64,000 nucleotides of DNA, taken from Hymenopus coronatus (Eukaryota; Arthropoda; Insecta; Mantodea; Hymenopodidae). Under the pieces are notes generated by a model. The model did no database searches, had not been told where the DNA came from, and saw only the letters and a list, made by a program, of their open reading frames with translations. Shown in pieces: positions 41,965 to 53,754 of the stretch. Location of the stretch: assembly GCA_030762935.1 (NCBI GenBank), contig CM060886.1:35697509-35761508 (forward strand), written 5' to 3'. The first letter of the stretch is position 1; every line of letters starts with the position of its first letter. A program made the position numbers and the translations under genes.

Positions 41965-42560
41965 AATCTGATATGTTCCATTCACAGGACTTTCTCTATC
42001 TATTCTGTAACAAACTGTTCTTACAGAAACTTAATATTCTATCTACTTCATGCTCATCGAGATAAACATAATCAGAAGAGAAGCAAGCAGAAGAGAAATA
42101 AGAGAAGGCCTTACTGCCCAATTAAGCAAAGATTTAAATGAGATTTAAATTCCGTTCTTTTTGCATGGTCAGGAGTAAAACAAAAGAAAAACGAACGATG
42201 ACTTCCCGTTTGTAAAAATTATTAAGTACTGAAACATTAACTAGGAATATCTTGGAAACGGTTAACTCCACAGTAAAAATTAATTTGGAAATCATGTGTT
42301 TTGACGAGACCAACACGTTTGTGCATTGCGGTTTTGTCTATCTCTTACGATTTAAGGTATGCAAAATTAATTCAGAATGAAAGGTCTTCAAAGGCTATTC
42401 CTAGGAAATACAAGATACACATATTACTTTTCATGTAAATATCTATGTATCTATCATTTCATGTAGATATATCTATCATATTTTAATACAATGTGTTAAA
42501 ATAACATGATATTTTAATTAAAATATCAGAGCATTATTAATAAAATCAAATTTTAAATTT
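41965..42560 (-). repeat. Rep-A, hairpin half missing
   Basis: Begins ATCTGATATGTTCCATTCAC. It stops at AATCAAATTTTAAATTT where a plus-oriented copy begins, so the two meet head to head. Confidence 0.75.
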
Positions 42561-42561
42561 T

Positions 42562-43076
42562 TACTTTCTCTAATTTTTTGGAAAACGGTCCTTGTTTGTG
42601 CGTGTGTATATGGACAGCATACCTAAAAAACGAAAAGTTCTTTACATACAAAACTTGGTATTTAAGTTCAGTATCTTCCAAGGATTTTGATTTTCTAAAA
42701 ATGGCTCGAAGAGTTTGATTAAAATATCCTATATTAAATATATTTACCTGACAAATAAAATGTATGTCTTGAATTTTCTAGGATAACCTTTGAGGACTAC
42801 TTTATTCTGGATGAATTTTACGCAATTTTGCATAACGGCTAAACCGTAAGAGATGAACAAAAACTTACCACACAAAAAAATGTAGAGCACATTAAAGCAC
42901 AGACTTTATGTTATATACATTTTTTGTGGATTTGATTGTGTTTTTTTTAGATATTCCTTGTTTTTGGCTTCAGCTTTAAAAATACTTATACTTTTCTCAT
43001 ACAGGAATTTGGCAACTCCTGTCCATACAAACTAAGGAATTCCTGGCACATAGCAACCAGCTTTTGACTATCACTT
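42562..43076 (+). repeat. Rep-A, tail truncated, part deleted
   Basis: Begins TTACTTTCTCTAATTTTTTG: the hairpin is deleted after its first bases. A second deletion removes the block between the GTATCTTCCAAGGAT landmark and the AATCCCCCACCCC block. It ends at ACTATCACTTTAACC. Confidence 0.78.
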
Positions 43077-43560
43077 TAACCTTATTACTTAATTCCTTGT
43101 ACATAGGAGCGAAATAAGAGACTATTATAGGTTAAAGTGATAAAGCTGGTTGCTATGTGGTTTGTTATGAATAGGAGTTGACAAATTCCTGTATGAGAAT
43201 CATATCGGTTTTTTAAAATATCTCAAAAACGATCAACACCACGAAAAAAAAACGTATATCACATAAATTGTGTGGTTTGTCGTGATCTACATTTTTGTGT
43301 AGTAAGTTTTTGTCTATCTCTTACGGTTCAGCAGCTATGCAAAATTCAAGCTATACATTTTACTTGACAGGTAAACATCTTAAATATGTGATATTTTAAT
43401 TAAAATCGTTGGAGCTATTTTTGCGAAAATCAAAATTATCGAAAAAAGTCACATGTAAAGGCTAGTTTGGGGATGGGGGGGTATTTTCTTGAAAATCTTC
43501 GTGTCGCAACCTTGGAAGATACCAAACTTGCCTACTATGTACTTAGTACGGGTAGTGAAA
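43077..43560 (-). repeat. Rep-A piece, inverted to its neighbour
   Basis: Starts in the tail third (CTTATTACTTAATTCCTTGT) and jumps from the ACCAAACTT landmark directly to the hairpin end (TACTATGTACTTAGTACGGG), losing the CA tract. Confidence 0.75.
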
Positions 43561-43561
43561 G

Positions 43562-43875
43562 TTCTCATATGTTCCATTCACATAACTTTCTCTACATCTC
43601 TTCAACAAATTATTGTTATAGAGCTTATGCTTTTTTTACTTCAAGCTAATTTAGAAAAATTAATATTCAGATAGTAACCAGCTTTTGACTATCTTTTTAA
43701 CCTATGGTACTCCCTTATTTCCCTTCTACTTATAGGAAAGCAAGTAATAAGACTTTTTCTGCTAATTTTTTCTCGATTAGCATGAAGTAAATAGATGCAT
43801 AAAATGTTTAACAATTATTTGTAGTACAGATGTATAGAACGACATGTGAATAGAACACACCAGATTTTTTTTTTT
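43562..43875. repeat. Rep-A foldback pieces
   Basis: A minus-oriented tail (43,562-43,675) joins a plus-oriented tail (43,676-43,875, TAACCAGCTTTTGACTATCT to ACACACCAG). Both halves carry the AAGCATGAAGTAAATAG / reverse region, so they can pair. Confidence 0.75.
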
Positions 43876-44374
43876 TTGTTTTAAAATACATTGATACGAA
43901 TTTTAATTTCATCAAAAGATTTAATATTTAGTGAATATTTCCAAGAATTAGGGTAAAAGTGGATGTTACTAGCTTTGTATCTGTTATACTTGCAAGCAAA
44001 TAATGATTAAGTGGTAGGCTTCATTGTCAATTATTTTGGTTCGTTTTACAGCCGCTCTCATTATCTCTATTTGCTGCTTCTTTGTGTTTTGTAGTCGTAC
44101 TATAATGAGATAACTGCCCATGTTAAGTTTAATTGATTTACATTTCCCCTGCTTGGGTTTCCTGTTGCAACAAAAGACTGGAGCAATTGCAAGGGGTCTG
44201 ATTACCAAGCTAAATAGGATATAACAATGTTACTAGTTCCTTGTAATATGTTCTAATTGGTCTTCTAATCTTCAGAGTCCAATGTCTATAAAAGATTTTG
44301 TGTAGGTAAAAGGACAAGAAGTAGGTGGAGGTATAGATATATAGGGAGAATAGAGACGTAGGTAGAGTAATGTG
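43876..44374. other. no feature recognised
   Basis: Single-copy-looking AT-rich stretch, nothing recognised. Confidence 0.4.
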
Positions 44375-45238
44375 TAGAAGAATCTGATGTGTTTCATTCA
44401 CATGACTTTATACAACAAAGTATTGTTGAAAAGCTTATAAACATATTTACATCATACTAATCGAGGAAAAATTAGCAGTCGTATTACTTGCTTCCTTGTA
44501 AGTAGAAGCGAAATAAGGGAGTACCATAGGGCAAAGTGATAGGCAAAAGCTGGTTGCTATTTGACTGAAATTTTTTTGTTGTATAGACAGGAGTTGACAA
44601 TTTCATGTATGAGAAAAGTATACGTTTTTTAAAGCTGAAATCAATAAAAAGGAATATCTCAAAAACGATCCACTCCACGAAAAAAACGTATGTAACGTAA
44701 ATTATGTGTTTTAACGTGAGCTACATTTTTTGTGTTGAAAGTTTTTGCCTATCTCTTACGGTTTACCAGTTACGCCAAAATTCAGCAAAATTCATTCAGA
44801 ATAAAGAGTTCTTCAGAGGCTATTCCCAAAGAATTCAAGATATACATTTTATTTGCCTTTTAAATGACTTTAATATAAGATATTTTAATCAAAATCGTTA
44901 CTGCCATTTTTTGATAAAACCAAAAAGTGTTGAATTGTTTTCCATGTAAATGGTAGTTTGGTGTGGGGAGATTTTTCTCAAAAAATTCGTGTCGCATCCC
45001 TGGAAGATATTAAACTTAAATACCAAGTTTTCCATTTTACAAACTTTTCTTTTTTGATTTATTGTGTTCACAGATACACGGACACCAGCACACAGGACTT
45101 TTTTCTAAAAATGCTTTTTTTTGGATTCAGGGGAACCCAAAACATGCATTTCCGAAGAAATGTCGATAACGAATTTTGGGTGGAGTGCAATATCTTCTCT
45201 ATACACTATGTACATAGTGCGTAAAGAGAAAGTAAAAA
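44375..45238 (-). repeat. Rep-A, full length
   Basis: Tail ATCTGATGTGTTTCATTCAC to hairpin end CTATACACTATGTACATAGT then AAAGAGAAAGTAAAAAT. CA tract GATACACGGACACCAGCACA. Confidence 0.88.
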
Positions 45239-45369
45239 TGGCCTATAATAGAACACAGCTTATTCATGTTTGTCATAGATAATGAATGGAAGAAGTTACA
45301 GGATTTTCAAACCTTTGTCAACATTTTCTATAACCTGTTCCCCTATGTAAACTCAACAACAAAATACCC

Positions 45370-45480
45370 GATGTGTTATATTCACATGCCTTTCGTTATC
45401 TGTGTCTGTAAACACGATTTTCTTACAAAATATTACGTTTTAGCTACATCATGCTAATTAAGATAAACATTAACAGAAAT
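45370..45480 (-). repeat. Rep-A tail fragment, cut by SINE-B
   Basis: GATGTGTTATATTCACATGC to ATAAACATTAACAGAAATG, then the SINE head begins. Confidence 0.6.
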
Positions 45481-45650
45481 GGGCCGCACCGTGGTCGAAA
45501 GGATAGACCACTCGCCTCTCACTTAGACAGTCCTAATTCGACCTCAAGTGACCGCATGTGAGGTTTGTGGTGGACAAAGCGGTGCAGGGCGGGTTTCTCC
45601 TGTTTCCTCCTCCAGCTTCATTCCAATGTAGAAGTGTGGGAGTTAAACAC
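45481..45650 (+). mobile_element. SINE-B between two Rep-A pieces
   Basis: Head GGCCGCACCGTGGTCGAAAG, GATAGACCACTCGCCTCTCA; B box CTAATTCGACCTC; body TTTGTGGTGGACAAAGCGGT. The 3' end AGTTAAACACTAC plus A run merges into the A run at the tail end of the next Rep-A. Confidence 0.85.
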
Positions 45651-45654
45651 TACA

Positions 45655-46514
45655 AAAAAATTCTGATGTGTACCATTTACATCACTTTCTCTATATCCCT
45701 GCAACAAATTATTCTAAAACCGCTTATACTTCTATTTACTTTATGCTAATTAGAAAAAATTAGCAGAAATAGTCTTATTACTTGCTTCCTTGTAAGTAGA
45801 AGGAAAATAAGCGACTACCATAGGTTAAAGTGATAGTCAAAAGCTGGTTACTATGTCAATGAAGTTCCTTTGTTTATACGAATCGGAGTCGACAAGTTCC
45901 TGTGTGAGAAAAATATAAGTTTTTCATAGCAGAAACCAAAAATAAGGAATGTCTTAAAAAACGCCGAACTCCACGAAGAAAATGTATACAACATAAATTG
46001 TGTGTTTTAACGTGCTCTACATTTTTGTGTAGTAAGTTTTTGTCCATCTCTTACGGTTTAGCAGTTATTCAAAATTCAGAAAAATTCATCCAGAACAAAC
46101 TACTCTTCAGAGGCTATTCCTAGAAAATTCAAGATATACATTTTATTTGTCAGGTAAATATGTTTAATATATGAAATTTCAATCAAAATCGTTAGAGCCA
46201 TTTTTGAGAAAATCAAACTTTTCGAAAAAAGTTCCATGTAAAGGGTAGTTTGGGGTGGGAGGATTTTTCTCAAATTCTTCGTGTCGCATCCCTGGAAGAT
46301 ACTAAACTTAAATACCAAGTTTGGTATTTTACCGACGTTTCGTTTTTGAGTTAAGTGTTCACACACACACGGACCTTTTTGTGAAAATGCTTTTTCTGGA
46401 TATTGGGGACACTAAAACATATATTTCCGGTGAAATCTCGGTATCGAATTTTTGGGTGGAGTGCAATACCTGCTCTATTCATTATGTACATACTGCGTAT
46501 AGAGAAAGTAAAAA
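45655..46514 (-). repeat. Rep-A, full length
   Basis: Tail TTCTGATGTGTACCATTTAC to hairpin end CTATTCATTATGTACATACT then AGAGAAAGTAAAAAT. Short CA tract CACACACACACGG. Confidence 0.9.
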
Positions 46515-46628
46515 TCAGAAATGGTCTTATTACTTGCTTGATTGCTTGCAATGCTTTTAAAAATATTCACGCAACAAAATCCAGTTTTACATAAATGAGT
46601 TAAAAATAGAGATCTATCGTACAATAAT

Positions 46629-46776
46629 TTTACTTTCTCTATATAGTAGAAAAGGTGCGTATTACACTCCACCCTAAAGTTCCATACTGAATTTCACCGG
46701 AAATACACAGTTTTTGGCCCCTTTGCTTACAAAAAAAAACATTTTAGAAAAAGGTGCGTGTGTCTGTGAACAAGAT
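46629..46776 (+). repeat. Rep-A hairpin-end fragment
   Basis: TTTTACTTTCTCTATATAGT to GTGTGTCTGTGAACAAGATA. It breaks at the TG tract and is followed by a minus-oriented copy. Confidence 0.75.
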
Positions 46777-47480
46777 AATGTCATATGTTTTAAACGCTCT
46801 CGTTATGCGTTTGTCATTGCAAATCGATTCTTTGCTTGACCAGGAGTAGAACAAAAGAAAACGTAATCTTCCTATCTGGGAACAGTATAAGTACTTTACA
46901 ATTGAAACTAATAACAAGGAATATCTTGAAAACGGCAAACTCCAGAAAAAAATTATTTTACATAAATTATGTGTTTTAACGAGATCTACATTTTTGTGCA
47001 GTAAATTTTGTCTATCTTTTACGGTTTACTAACTATGACAAATTCAGCAAAATTTATCCAGAATAAACAGGTCTTCAGTAGCTATTGCCAGAAAATTCAA
47101 GATATGCATATTATTTGACAGGTAAATATCTTTAATATACGATATTTTAATCATAATCGTTAGAGCCATTTTTGAGAAAAACATTTTCGAAAAAATGTCC
47201 TTGTAAAGGGTAGTTAGGGGTGCGGGCATTTTCTTGAAAATCTTCGTGTCGCATCCTTGGAAGATACCAAACCTAAATACCAAGTTTGGTATTGAAGTGT
47301 ATTTTCGTTTATGAGCTATGCTGTCCACAGGCTCACAGACACACATACCGACCTTTTTCTGAAAAGGCTTTTTATTTGGGATTCAGGGAATCCTAAAACA
47401 TGTGTTTCCGGTGAAATCTCGGTATCGAATTTTTGGGTGCAATACAATACCTTCTCTGTCCACTATGTACATGTACATAT
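46777..47480 (-). repeat. Rep-A, tail end missing
   Basis: From TCATATGTTTTAAACGCTCT to the decayed hairpin end (CTGTCCACTATGTACATGTA). Its junction with the preceding plus piece lies just past the TG tract. Confidence 0.8.
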
Positions 47481-47524
47481 GGGGCAAGATGAAGTAAAGA
47501 TGCATATGATAATACTTACATACT

Positions 47525-48015
47525 AACGAGATCAATATGTTTGTGTAGTAAGTTTTGTCTATTCCTTACGGTTTAACCGTTATGCAAAATTCTACAAAAC
47601 TCGTCCAGAATATAGAGGTTTTCAGAGGCTATTCCCAGAAGATTCAAACCATATATTTTATTTGTGATGTAAATATCTTTAATGTGCGCTATTTTAGCCT
47701 AAATCGTTAGAGCCATTTTAGAGGAAAACAACATTTTCAAAAATATTTCCATGAAAAGGTTATATTGTGATGGGAGAATATCTTGGAAATATTCGTGTCG
47801 TATCTTTGTAAGCTACTAAAGCTAAATTCCAAGTTTTATATTTAACGGCCTTATCTATTTTTGAGCTATGTTATTCACAGACACACACACACACACTGAA
47901 CTTTTTCTAAAAATGTTTTTTTCGGACTCAGGGTACTTCAATACATATATGTCCGGAGAAATCTCGACATTGAATTTTCGGATGGAATACAAATACCTTC
48001 TCACTATGCACACTG
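47525..48015 (-). repeat. Rep-A, hairpin half
   Basis: From GAGATCAATATGTTTGTGTA to TTCTCACTATGCACACTGTA. CA tract CAGACACACACACACACAC. The tail third is absent. Confidence 0.78.
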
Positions 48016-48324
48016 TACATCCGTGGACACAAAAAATGATTCATCCCAAGATTCCATTTGTCGATCGAAGAGCTTCGCGTATCTTCGTAAAAGCTGTGTT
48101 CACAACGCACACAAAAGATTTGTACTGTGGTCTGTGACTGACAGCACAATGGTTAACTTATGAGTACTGAAAATAGCTCACGCCCAGGTTCAAATCTCAT
48201 GCTGCTTATATTGTTTTATGTTTATTAATTTTATGACTGGATATGTAGAATAACTTTGGCATTTCAAGTTATGGGCTTGTCCATGCACACTAAAACATAA
48301 TTTTACTAACACTTAAATAAATAA

Positions 48325-48369
<45 letters not shown>
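48016..48369 (+). other. tRNA-like remnant and (TA)n tract
   Basis: 48,140-48,205 has GCACAATGGTTAACTTATGA and a B-box-like CAGGTTCAAATCTCAT, a possible SINE head. A TA run lies at about 48,329-48,362 and ends at MITE-2. Confidence 0.5.
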
Positions 48370-48371
<2 letters not shown>

Positions 48372-48828
48372 GGCCGTTTCAAAACGACACCAAACGAAGA
48401 TAGCAGTCGATTAGCTTACACTTTGACTTGTCCGAAACTTAATGCCGCAACTTTCAAACTACTCTATTTAAAGTTTTATGTGTGTTTAAAAACCGCATAC
48501 ATTTGGGATTAGGCAACAAAGGAACAACGGTTATCATACGCCGAACCCACATGCTACGTTTTCCACTACCAAGCTGACCTGACCCTCGCCGGCGTGTCTA
48601 TCAAATCACGCCTAGACCACGCGACTGGGACCTTCGCTACCAACCGGCACCTCTCTTGGAGTGGGCCAGGTACGTGCCATCTGGTTATGTACGACTGCCT
48701 AATCCATGGTGATTTTATGGGAGTTTTTGTATGTGCCAAATATAGAGCTGAAAATTATATTCACTTCTCACGTACGGTATGACTTACAAGATCCATGTCT
48801 TCGTTTGGAGTCGTTTTGAAACACTCTG
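48370..48828. mobile_element. MITE-2, copy 2
   Basis: Ends CAGGCCGTTTCAAAACGACA and (reverse) CAGAGTGTTTCAAAACGACT. The interior is collinear with 35,808-36,312, lacking about 45 bp in the middle. Inserted at the edge of a TA/CA microsatellite. Confidence 0.8.
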
Positions 48829-48994
48829 TGTTTGTGTGTAAATAAACAATTGTCTTCTAAAACTAAGGCTCAAAAAATAAACAGAATTAATATTGGGAGA
48901 AGGAAACCTCAGCCCGTATGACTGCCCACTATTATCAGGGCATAGACAAAATTATATGCCTACAGTAATATGGGGGAGAAGCTACAAGATACAA

Positions 48995-49440
48995 GGTACT
49001 TGAATTTGTGTCCTTTGGCCATCTATAAGTAAATTGCAGAGAAGGTCCATTTTTACCTCAGTCCACACATTTTCAATAGGGTTCTCAAATCTGGTGAGTA
49101 GGAAACCCTCTGCCTCTCAGAAAAATAATTTGAAACCTTTCAAGATGTGTGGACAAAATGATTTCCTGTATAATTCAACAATTCAAACAGGATATTTCAT
49201 CCTCACAAAGGGAATCAAAATATTATCGAGTATTACAGTGTATTGTACACCGTTCATTGTACCTTCAAGCTTCCACAGACCGTCCCTTGATATCCAGCCC
49301 CAACATGATACAGATACTCGACCATGATGGAATTGTGAAGCCACTATTTTGCGTCGTTTCGGGACCGCTTTGGACGATAGACAATTAATCACCTTTCCCC
49401 TACGTGTGAAAGAAAATGTCATCTGTCTGAGAATATAATG
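48995..49440 (-). pseudogene. Tc1-like transposase relic
   Basis: Minus strand: FHHGRVSVSCWGWISRDGLW then KLEGTMNGVQYTVILDN, matching the Tc1 core (GGxxMVWGCIS...GxMN). Further on YSPDL and, one frame over, NPIENVWTEVKMDL, the Tc1 SPDLNPIENxW signature. Just upstream IIFSDR carries a first catalytic Asp. The QQDNAxxH region is scrambled and several frameshifts separate the pieces. N-terminal HTHs are not visible. Confidence 0.75.
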
Positions 49441-49499
49441 TTATTCAAGTTGTGGTTGGAATTTTTTCCTGTTGGATCAGTTTATGAAGAGTGTGTTGG

Positions 49500-49942
49500 A
49501 TCGGTTTGTGAAGGACGTGTTGAATTAAAAAATAAAAAATAAAAACATTGGTTTTCTTAAGAATGCTTTTAGTATTTTTATACTATACGGATTCCTTTTT
49601 TTTTTTTTTTTCTTTCTTTTTTGCGAGAGATCTGCTCTTCTTCATTGCGCACAACATACATTCATGTGCAGCATATTGCGTTCGATAGAATAAACCCATA
49701 AAGAAGTATCATAATAACCATCATATTATTAATTGTACCGAATGTCGTGTATGAAATAAGTATGTCTAAAATAAACAGCCATTATGTGTTAATTCGACAT
49801 CATTAAGAGAAGGAAAAAAAAAATTTGCTACTTGTGAGAAGCAAACCTGCAACCTGCGTTTTACCACAGCGCTACAGTGAACACACATGGAAAATGACAG
49901 GTTTAGTAATGCCGTACAATACAAACTGTATTTTGTTGTTAA
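49500..49942. other. no gene; T-rich tract
   Basis: A T run at about 49,588-49,622. 49,830-49,880 has an antisense-tRNA-like stretch (CTACTTGTGAGAAGCAAACC, CAGCGCTACAGTG), possibly a SINE remnant. Confidence 0.4.
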
Positions 49943-49944
49943 TA

Positions 49945-51274
49945 CGAGGTACGTCCAGAAAGTAAGTTCCGTTTCAATTTATCTCCGCTGCAGCACTACG
50001 ATCGCAGTTCCGCACATGCGCGGTAGACGCTCTATATCAAGGAGAAGAAACGTGCGCCATTTTGAGATCGCTGTCAGCCACATACGCTTTGTTGTGCTTG
50101 TTTACAATGCCGGTGTTGATTGAAAATCCTGCCACTTGTGAAATCAGATCTGTGATTCGTTTTCTGAATGCTAGGAAAGTGAAACCAATTGAAATTTATC
50201 GGCAAATTTGCGAAGTTCACGGACAAAATGCGATGAGTGATTCAATGGTGAGAAGATGGGTCCGACAGTTCAATAAAGGACGTAGTGAAGTGCACGATGA
50301 AGAACGAAGTGGGCGTCCATATTTGGTTACAGAAGAACTGGTTCACGCGATTGATAACAAGATCCAGAAAACCCCCAAGTTTACAATTAGTGATCTCGCT
50401 ATGGAATTTCCCCAAAGCTCACGATCACTAATTCATGAAATTGTTACCGAAAAACTGAAAGTTCGTAAACTTTGCTCACGTTGGGTACCAAAGATTCTTA
50501 CTGAGCAACACAAAACAAAACGGATGGGTAGTGCACTTCAGTTTTTAACTCGTTATGATGAAGACGGCGAAGAATTTCTGACACAGATAGTCACAGGAGA
50601 TGAGACTTGGGTTTCTTACGACACCCCTGAAAATAAGCGGCAATCAATGGAATGGAGGAACACTTCATCCCCAGCAAAGGTTAAGCCGAAATGAATCTTG
50701 ACACCTCGAAAAATGATGTGCAGTGTTCTGGGACTGGAAAGGCATCTTACTCATTGATTTCTTACCGCGTGGTCAAACAATCAAAGCAGATGTTTATTGC
50801 GAGACACTTAGGAAATTGCGCCGCGCAATACAGAAAGAGCGCCGAGGATTGCTGTCAAAAGGTGTTGTTTTTCTTCACGACAACGGACGTCCACATACCG
50901 CAAATGTGACGAAAAACTTCCTACAGGGATTTGGCTGGGACGTGTTTGACCATACTCCGTACAGCCCTGACCTCGCTCCTAGCGACTTTCATCTGTTCTT
51001 ACATCTCAAGTCTTTCCTTGGCGGTCAACACTTCAACAATGACGAAGAACTGAAAGAAAATGTTTCCAACTTTTTGAAGACACAGGCGGCAAACTTCTAT
51101 GAAGAAGGTATATAAAAACTTGTGCCACGCTATAACAAATGCCTGCAAAATTTCGGCAGCTATGTGGAAAAGTAGTTTAAGAGTTGTAGAATTTTGTGCA
51201 ATAAATAATTATTCTGTATCTGTATACAATTTAATTGTATTACCAAACGGAACTTACTTTCTGGACGTACCTCG
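49945..51274 (+). mobile_element. mariner element, full length with 30-bp inverted ends
   Basis: Left end CGAGGTACGTCCAGAAAGTA with AGTTCCGTTT; the right end at 51,245-51,274 is its exact 30-bp reverse complement. TA flanks it at 49,943-49,944 and 51,275-51,276. At 1,330 bp it is typical of mariner. Identical ends point to a fairly recent insertion, though its gene is broken. Confidence 0.95.
50107..51175 (+). pseudogene. mariner transposase, DD34D, broken
   Basis: Starts MPVLIENPATCEIRSVIRFL. The paired HTH region runs to about residue 110 (SDSMVRRWVRQFNKGRSEVH, DEERSGRPY). Catalytic residues: IVTGDETWVSY; LHDNGRPHTANV; YSPDLAPSDFHLF, with 34 residues between the second and third Asp. Mariner signature and WVPKILTEQHK are present. 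The C-terminus KLVPRYNKCLQNFGSYVEK ends at TAG 51,173. Breaks: TGA at about 50,692, a 2-nt loss near 50,722 within the SVFWDWKG segment, and TAA at about 51,114. All catalytic residues survive, so inactivation is by three late lesions. Confidence 0.92.
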
Positions 51275-51276
51275 TA

Positions 51277-52433
51277 TTTTAGTTAATATTGATAGTTTGT
51301 TGTTGATGAAGCTTAAGTTATATATTTTATTATGATTATTGATCATATAGATCAGTAATATTAAGATTTGGAACTTGTTGCTGCCGCTACACAACCGTAA
51401 CGCGGTCGTACCGTGGAGGACTAAGACATGCATTCCACACATTAATTTTTTTCCTACTTTTTTTTTTTCCACGGCTGTACATATGGGCTAGAGAGAGTAA
51501 AAAGTTAATATGACCATTTACTTTAATATGCTTTTGAGAAGCAGTATATAAGTATTGCAACAAATTATGAACATTTGCATCGTGTGGAAAATAAGATTTA
51601 AAGTTGGAAGTGCCTATTAATAACCATGCTCCTACCCATTAATAGCTTAATTTAAGCTATAGATGGGTTTTTTCAAATGGGAAACACGATATCTTTTCTT
51701 AACGTCTAGAATTTCGACACTATCTCATCAACTATTTAACATAATCAGCTAATTTTTTCAAGGTATATTCAGCAATATCTTTGATGTTGATTGACGAATA
51801 ATTGAATATTTCTGTTCATTAGAAAGAAAGGTATTTTTTTAAATAAATCTCTTAAATTTTTATTAATAAAAACGCTGATTTTTAAATTTAAAAAATAACT
51901 AACACAGATACATAAAACATTTTTCGTTAAAAAAGTCCTATTCAGTTTCAAATTTGCAATAAAAATTTCAGCCCCCAGTACCAATTAGTTTATGAGTTAA
52001 TGGGGCATTTGTATAGAGAATCTTACTTTTTCAGAAATTGCTTTTAAACTTAACATTTAAAACAAATCCTAATTTTCCAAACACAATTTCGCAGTACTTC
52101 AAAACTCCCACATGGAAGAAATATGAGCGGGATGCCAATGCTGCAAAGAGTTAAATTAAAACCTTCCGATCAAATTAAAACCTTCCGATCAAATTAAAAA
52201 AGATATCTTCTTAACACTAATATTTACAAACGTATCGATGTTTTACCAAGTGGGTGTACAGAATATTTTAAACAATTACTACGCAGGATTATTTTTGACA
52301 GTATTTTAAAACCTTTTACAATTAGCGTACCTCTATGAAATGCATATCTAAATGAATGGGAGATTTAAAATATTCATGTGCAATTAAAACATCACTTTGG
52401 AAAACAATTATCAAAATCACATTTAGACTCTCC
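51277..52433. other. no gene recognised
   Basis: AT-rich. A tandem duplication of about 18 bp (AAAACCTTCCGATCAAATT) near 52,158-52,195. Part of a Rep-A-like end (GAGAGAGTAAAAAG) near 51,490. Confidence 0.45.
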
Positions 52434-52437
52434 TTAA

Positions 52438-53754
52438 CCTTTTCAGTGCTAACATATTTTTATGCTAGAAACACCTCCTTGCTGAGTTAAGGAGACGCTA
52501 TGGTAAAAAATTGCTAAAAATCCAAATTTGGTTTTGAACGATAACATAATTTTGTGTATTTCAAGATGAAAATGCAATAAAATGTACTGATTTCAAAATA
52601 ACGTGAGTATAGTAATATGTTTCAAAATGTACAAAACAGGTCTCACACCGGGTGCTTCTACCTGCCCCGTCATCACCCAGCCATACCACCGATTATTTAA
52701 CCTGGGCCCTCCCTATCCTAACCCATAGCGAGATAGAGCACCCGGCGGGCCTCCCCACACCCCACCAACAGCATATTTCCGGCCGTGAAATAGAGACTAG
52801 AGTGCAGCTTGACTCGGACCAAATAACTCGGAATTAGTGTAAACAGCCCGTGAGAGTTGACAGACATAATTGATTTAAAAATTGCTGCAGCAGAATATGA
52901 AATTCTAAAACTTATAAACGCTCAACCTGTGGGCGAGTTAACTCGACCGTAGCACGGCAGGGATGTTTCTCCGCGATCGAGTTATCTCGACCGTAGCACG
53001 GCAGGGATGCTTCTCCGTGATCGAATTAACTCGACCGTAGCACGGCAGGGATGTTTCTCCGTGATCGAGTTAACTCGACCGTAGCACGGCAGGGATGTTT
53101 CTCCGTGATCAAGTTATCTCGACCATAGCACGGCAGGGATGTTTCTCCGTGATCGAGTTAACTCGACCGTAGCACGGCAGGGATATTTCTCCGCGAACGA
53201 GTTATCTCGACCGAAGCACGGCAGGGATGTTTCTCCGTGATCGAGTTAACTCGACCGTAGCACGGCAGGGATGTTTCTCCGTGATCGAGTTATCTCGACC
53301 ATAGCACGGCAGGGATGTTTCTCCGTGATCGAGTTAACTCGACCGTAGCACGGCAGGGATGCTTCTCCGTGATCAAATTAACTCGACCGTAGCACGGCAG
53401 GGATGTTTCTCCGTGATCGAGTTAACTCGACCGTAGCACGGCAGGGATGTTTCTCCGTGATCGAGTTATCTCGACCATAGCACGGCAGGGATGTTTCTCC
53501 GTGATCGAGTTAACTCGACCGTAGCACGGCAGGGATATTTCTCCGCGAACGAGTTATCTCGACCGTAGCACGGCAGGGATGTTTCTCCGTGATCGAGTTA
53601 ACTCGACCGTAGCACGGCAGGGATGTTTCTCCGTGATCGAGTTAACTCGACCGTAGCACGGCAGGGATATTTCTCCGCGAACGAGTTATCTCGACCGTAG
53701 TACGGCAGGGATGTTTCTCCGTGATCGAGTTAACTCGACCGTAGCACTGAAAGG
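52438..53754. mobile_element. piggyBac-like non-autonomous element
   Basis: TTAA at 52,434-52,437 and 53,755-53,758 directly flank inverted ends CCTTTTCAGTGCTA (left) and CCTTTCAGTGCTA (right, reversed). TTAA target plus CC-starting ends is the piggyBac pattern. The 1,317-bp body has a GC-rich patch (52,640-52,850, with no supported ORF) and the 44-bp satellite array filling its right 60 percent. No transposase. Confidence 0.65.
52934..53747 (+). repeat. 44-bp satellite array, 18.5 units
   Basis: Unit CGAGTTAACTCGACCGTAGC, ACGGCAGGGATGTTTCTCCG, TGAT. With the preceding T each junction makes the palindrome TCGAGTTAACTCGA. About 40 percent of units carry TTAT instead of TTAA. Variant markers (CCATAGC, GGATATTTC with CCGCGAA, GATGCTTC, CGAATT/CAAATT) recur in order: units 3-8 match units 11-16, a higher-order period of 8 units (352 bp). 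The last half unit runs directly into the element's right end. Confidence 0.95.

Noticed and set aside
50107..51175. Active mariner transposase
   Set aside because: Two stops and a frameshift interrupt it despite intact catalytic residues.
52934..53747. Regularly spaced repeats suggestive of a CRISPR array
   Set aside because: Units are head to tail without unique spacers, the context is eukaryotic and transposon-rich, and the array ends inside an inverted-repeat element. It is a satellite.
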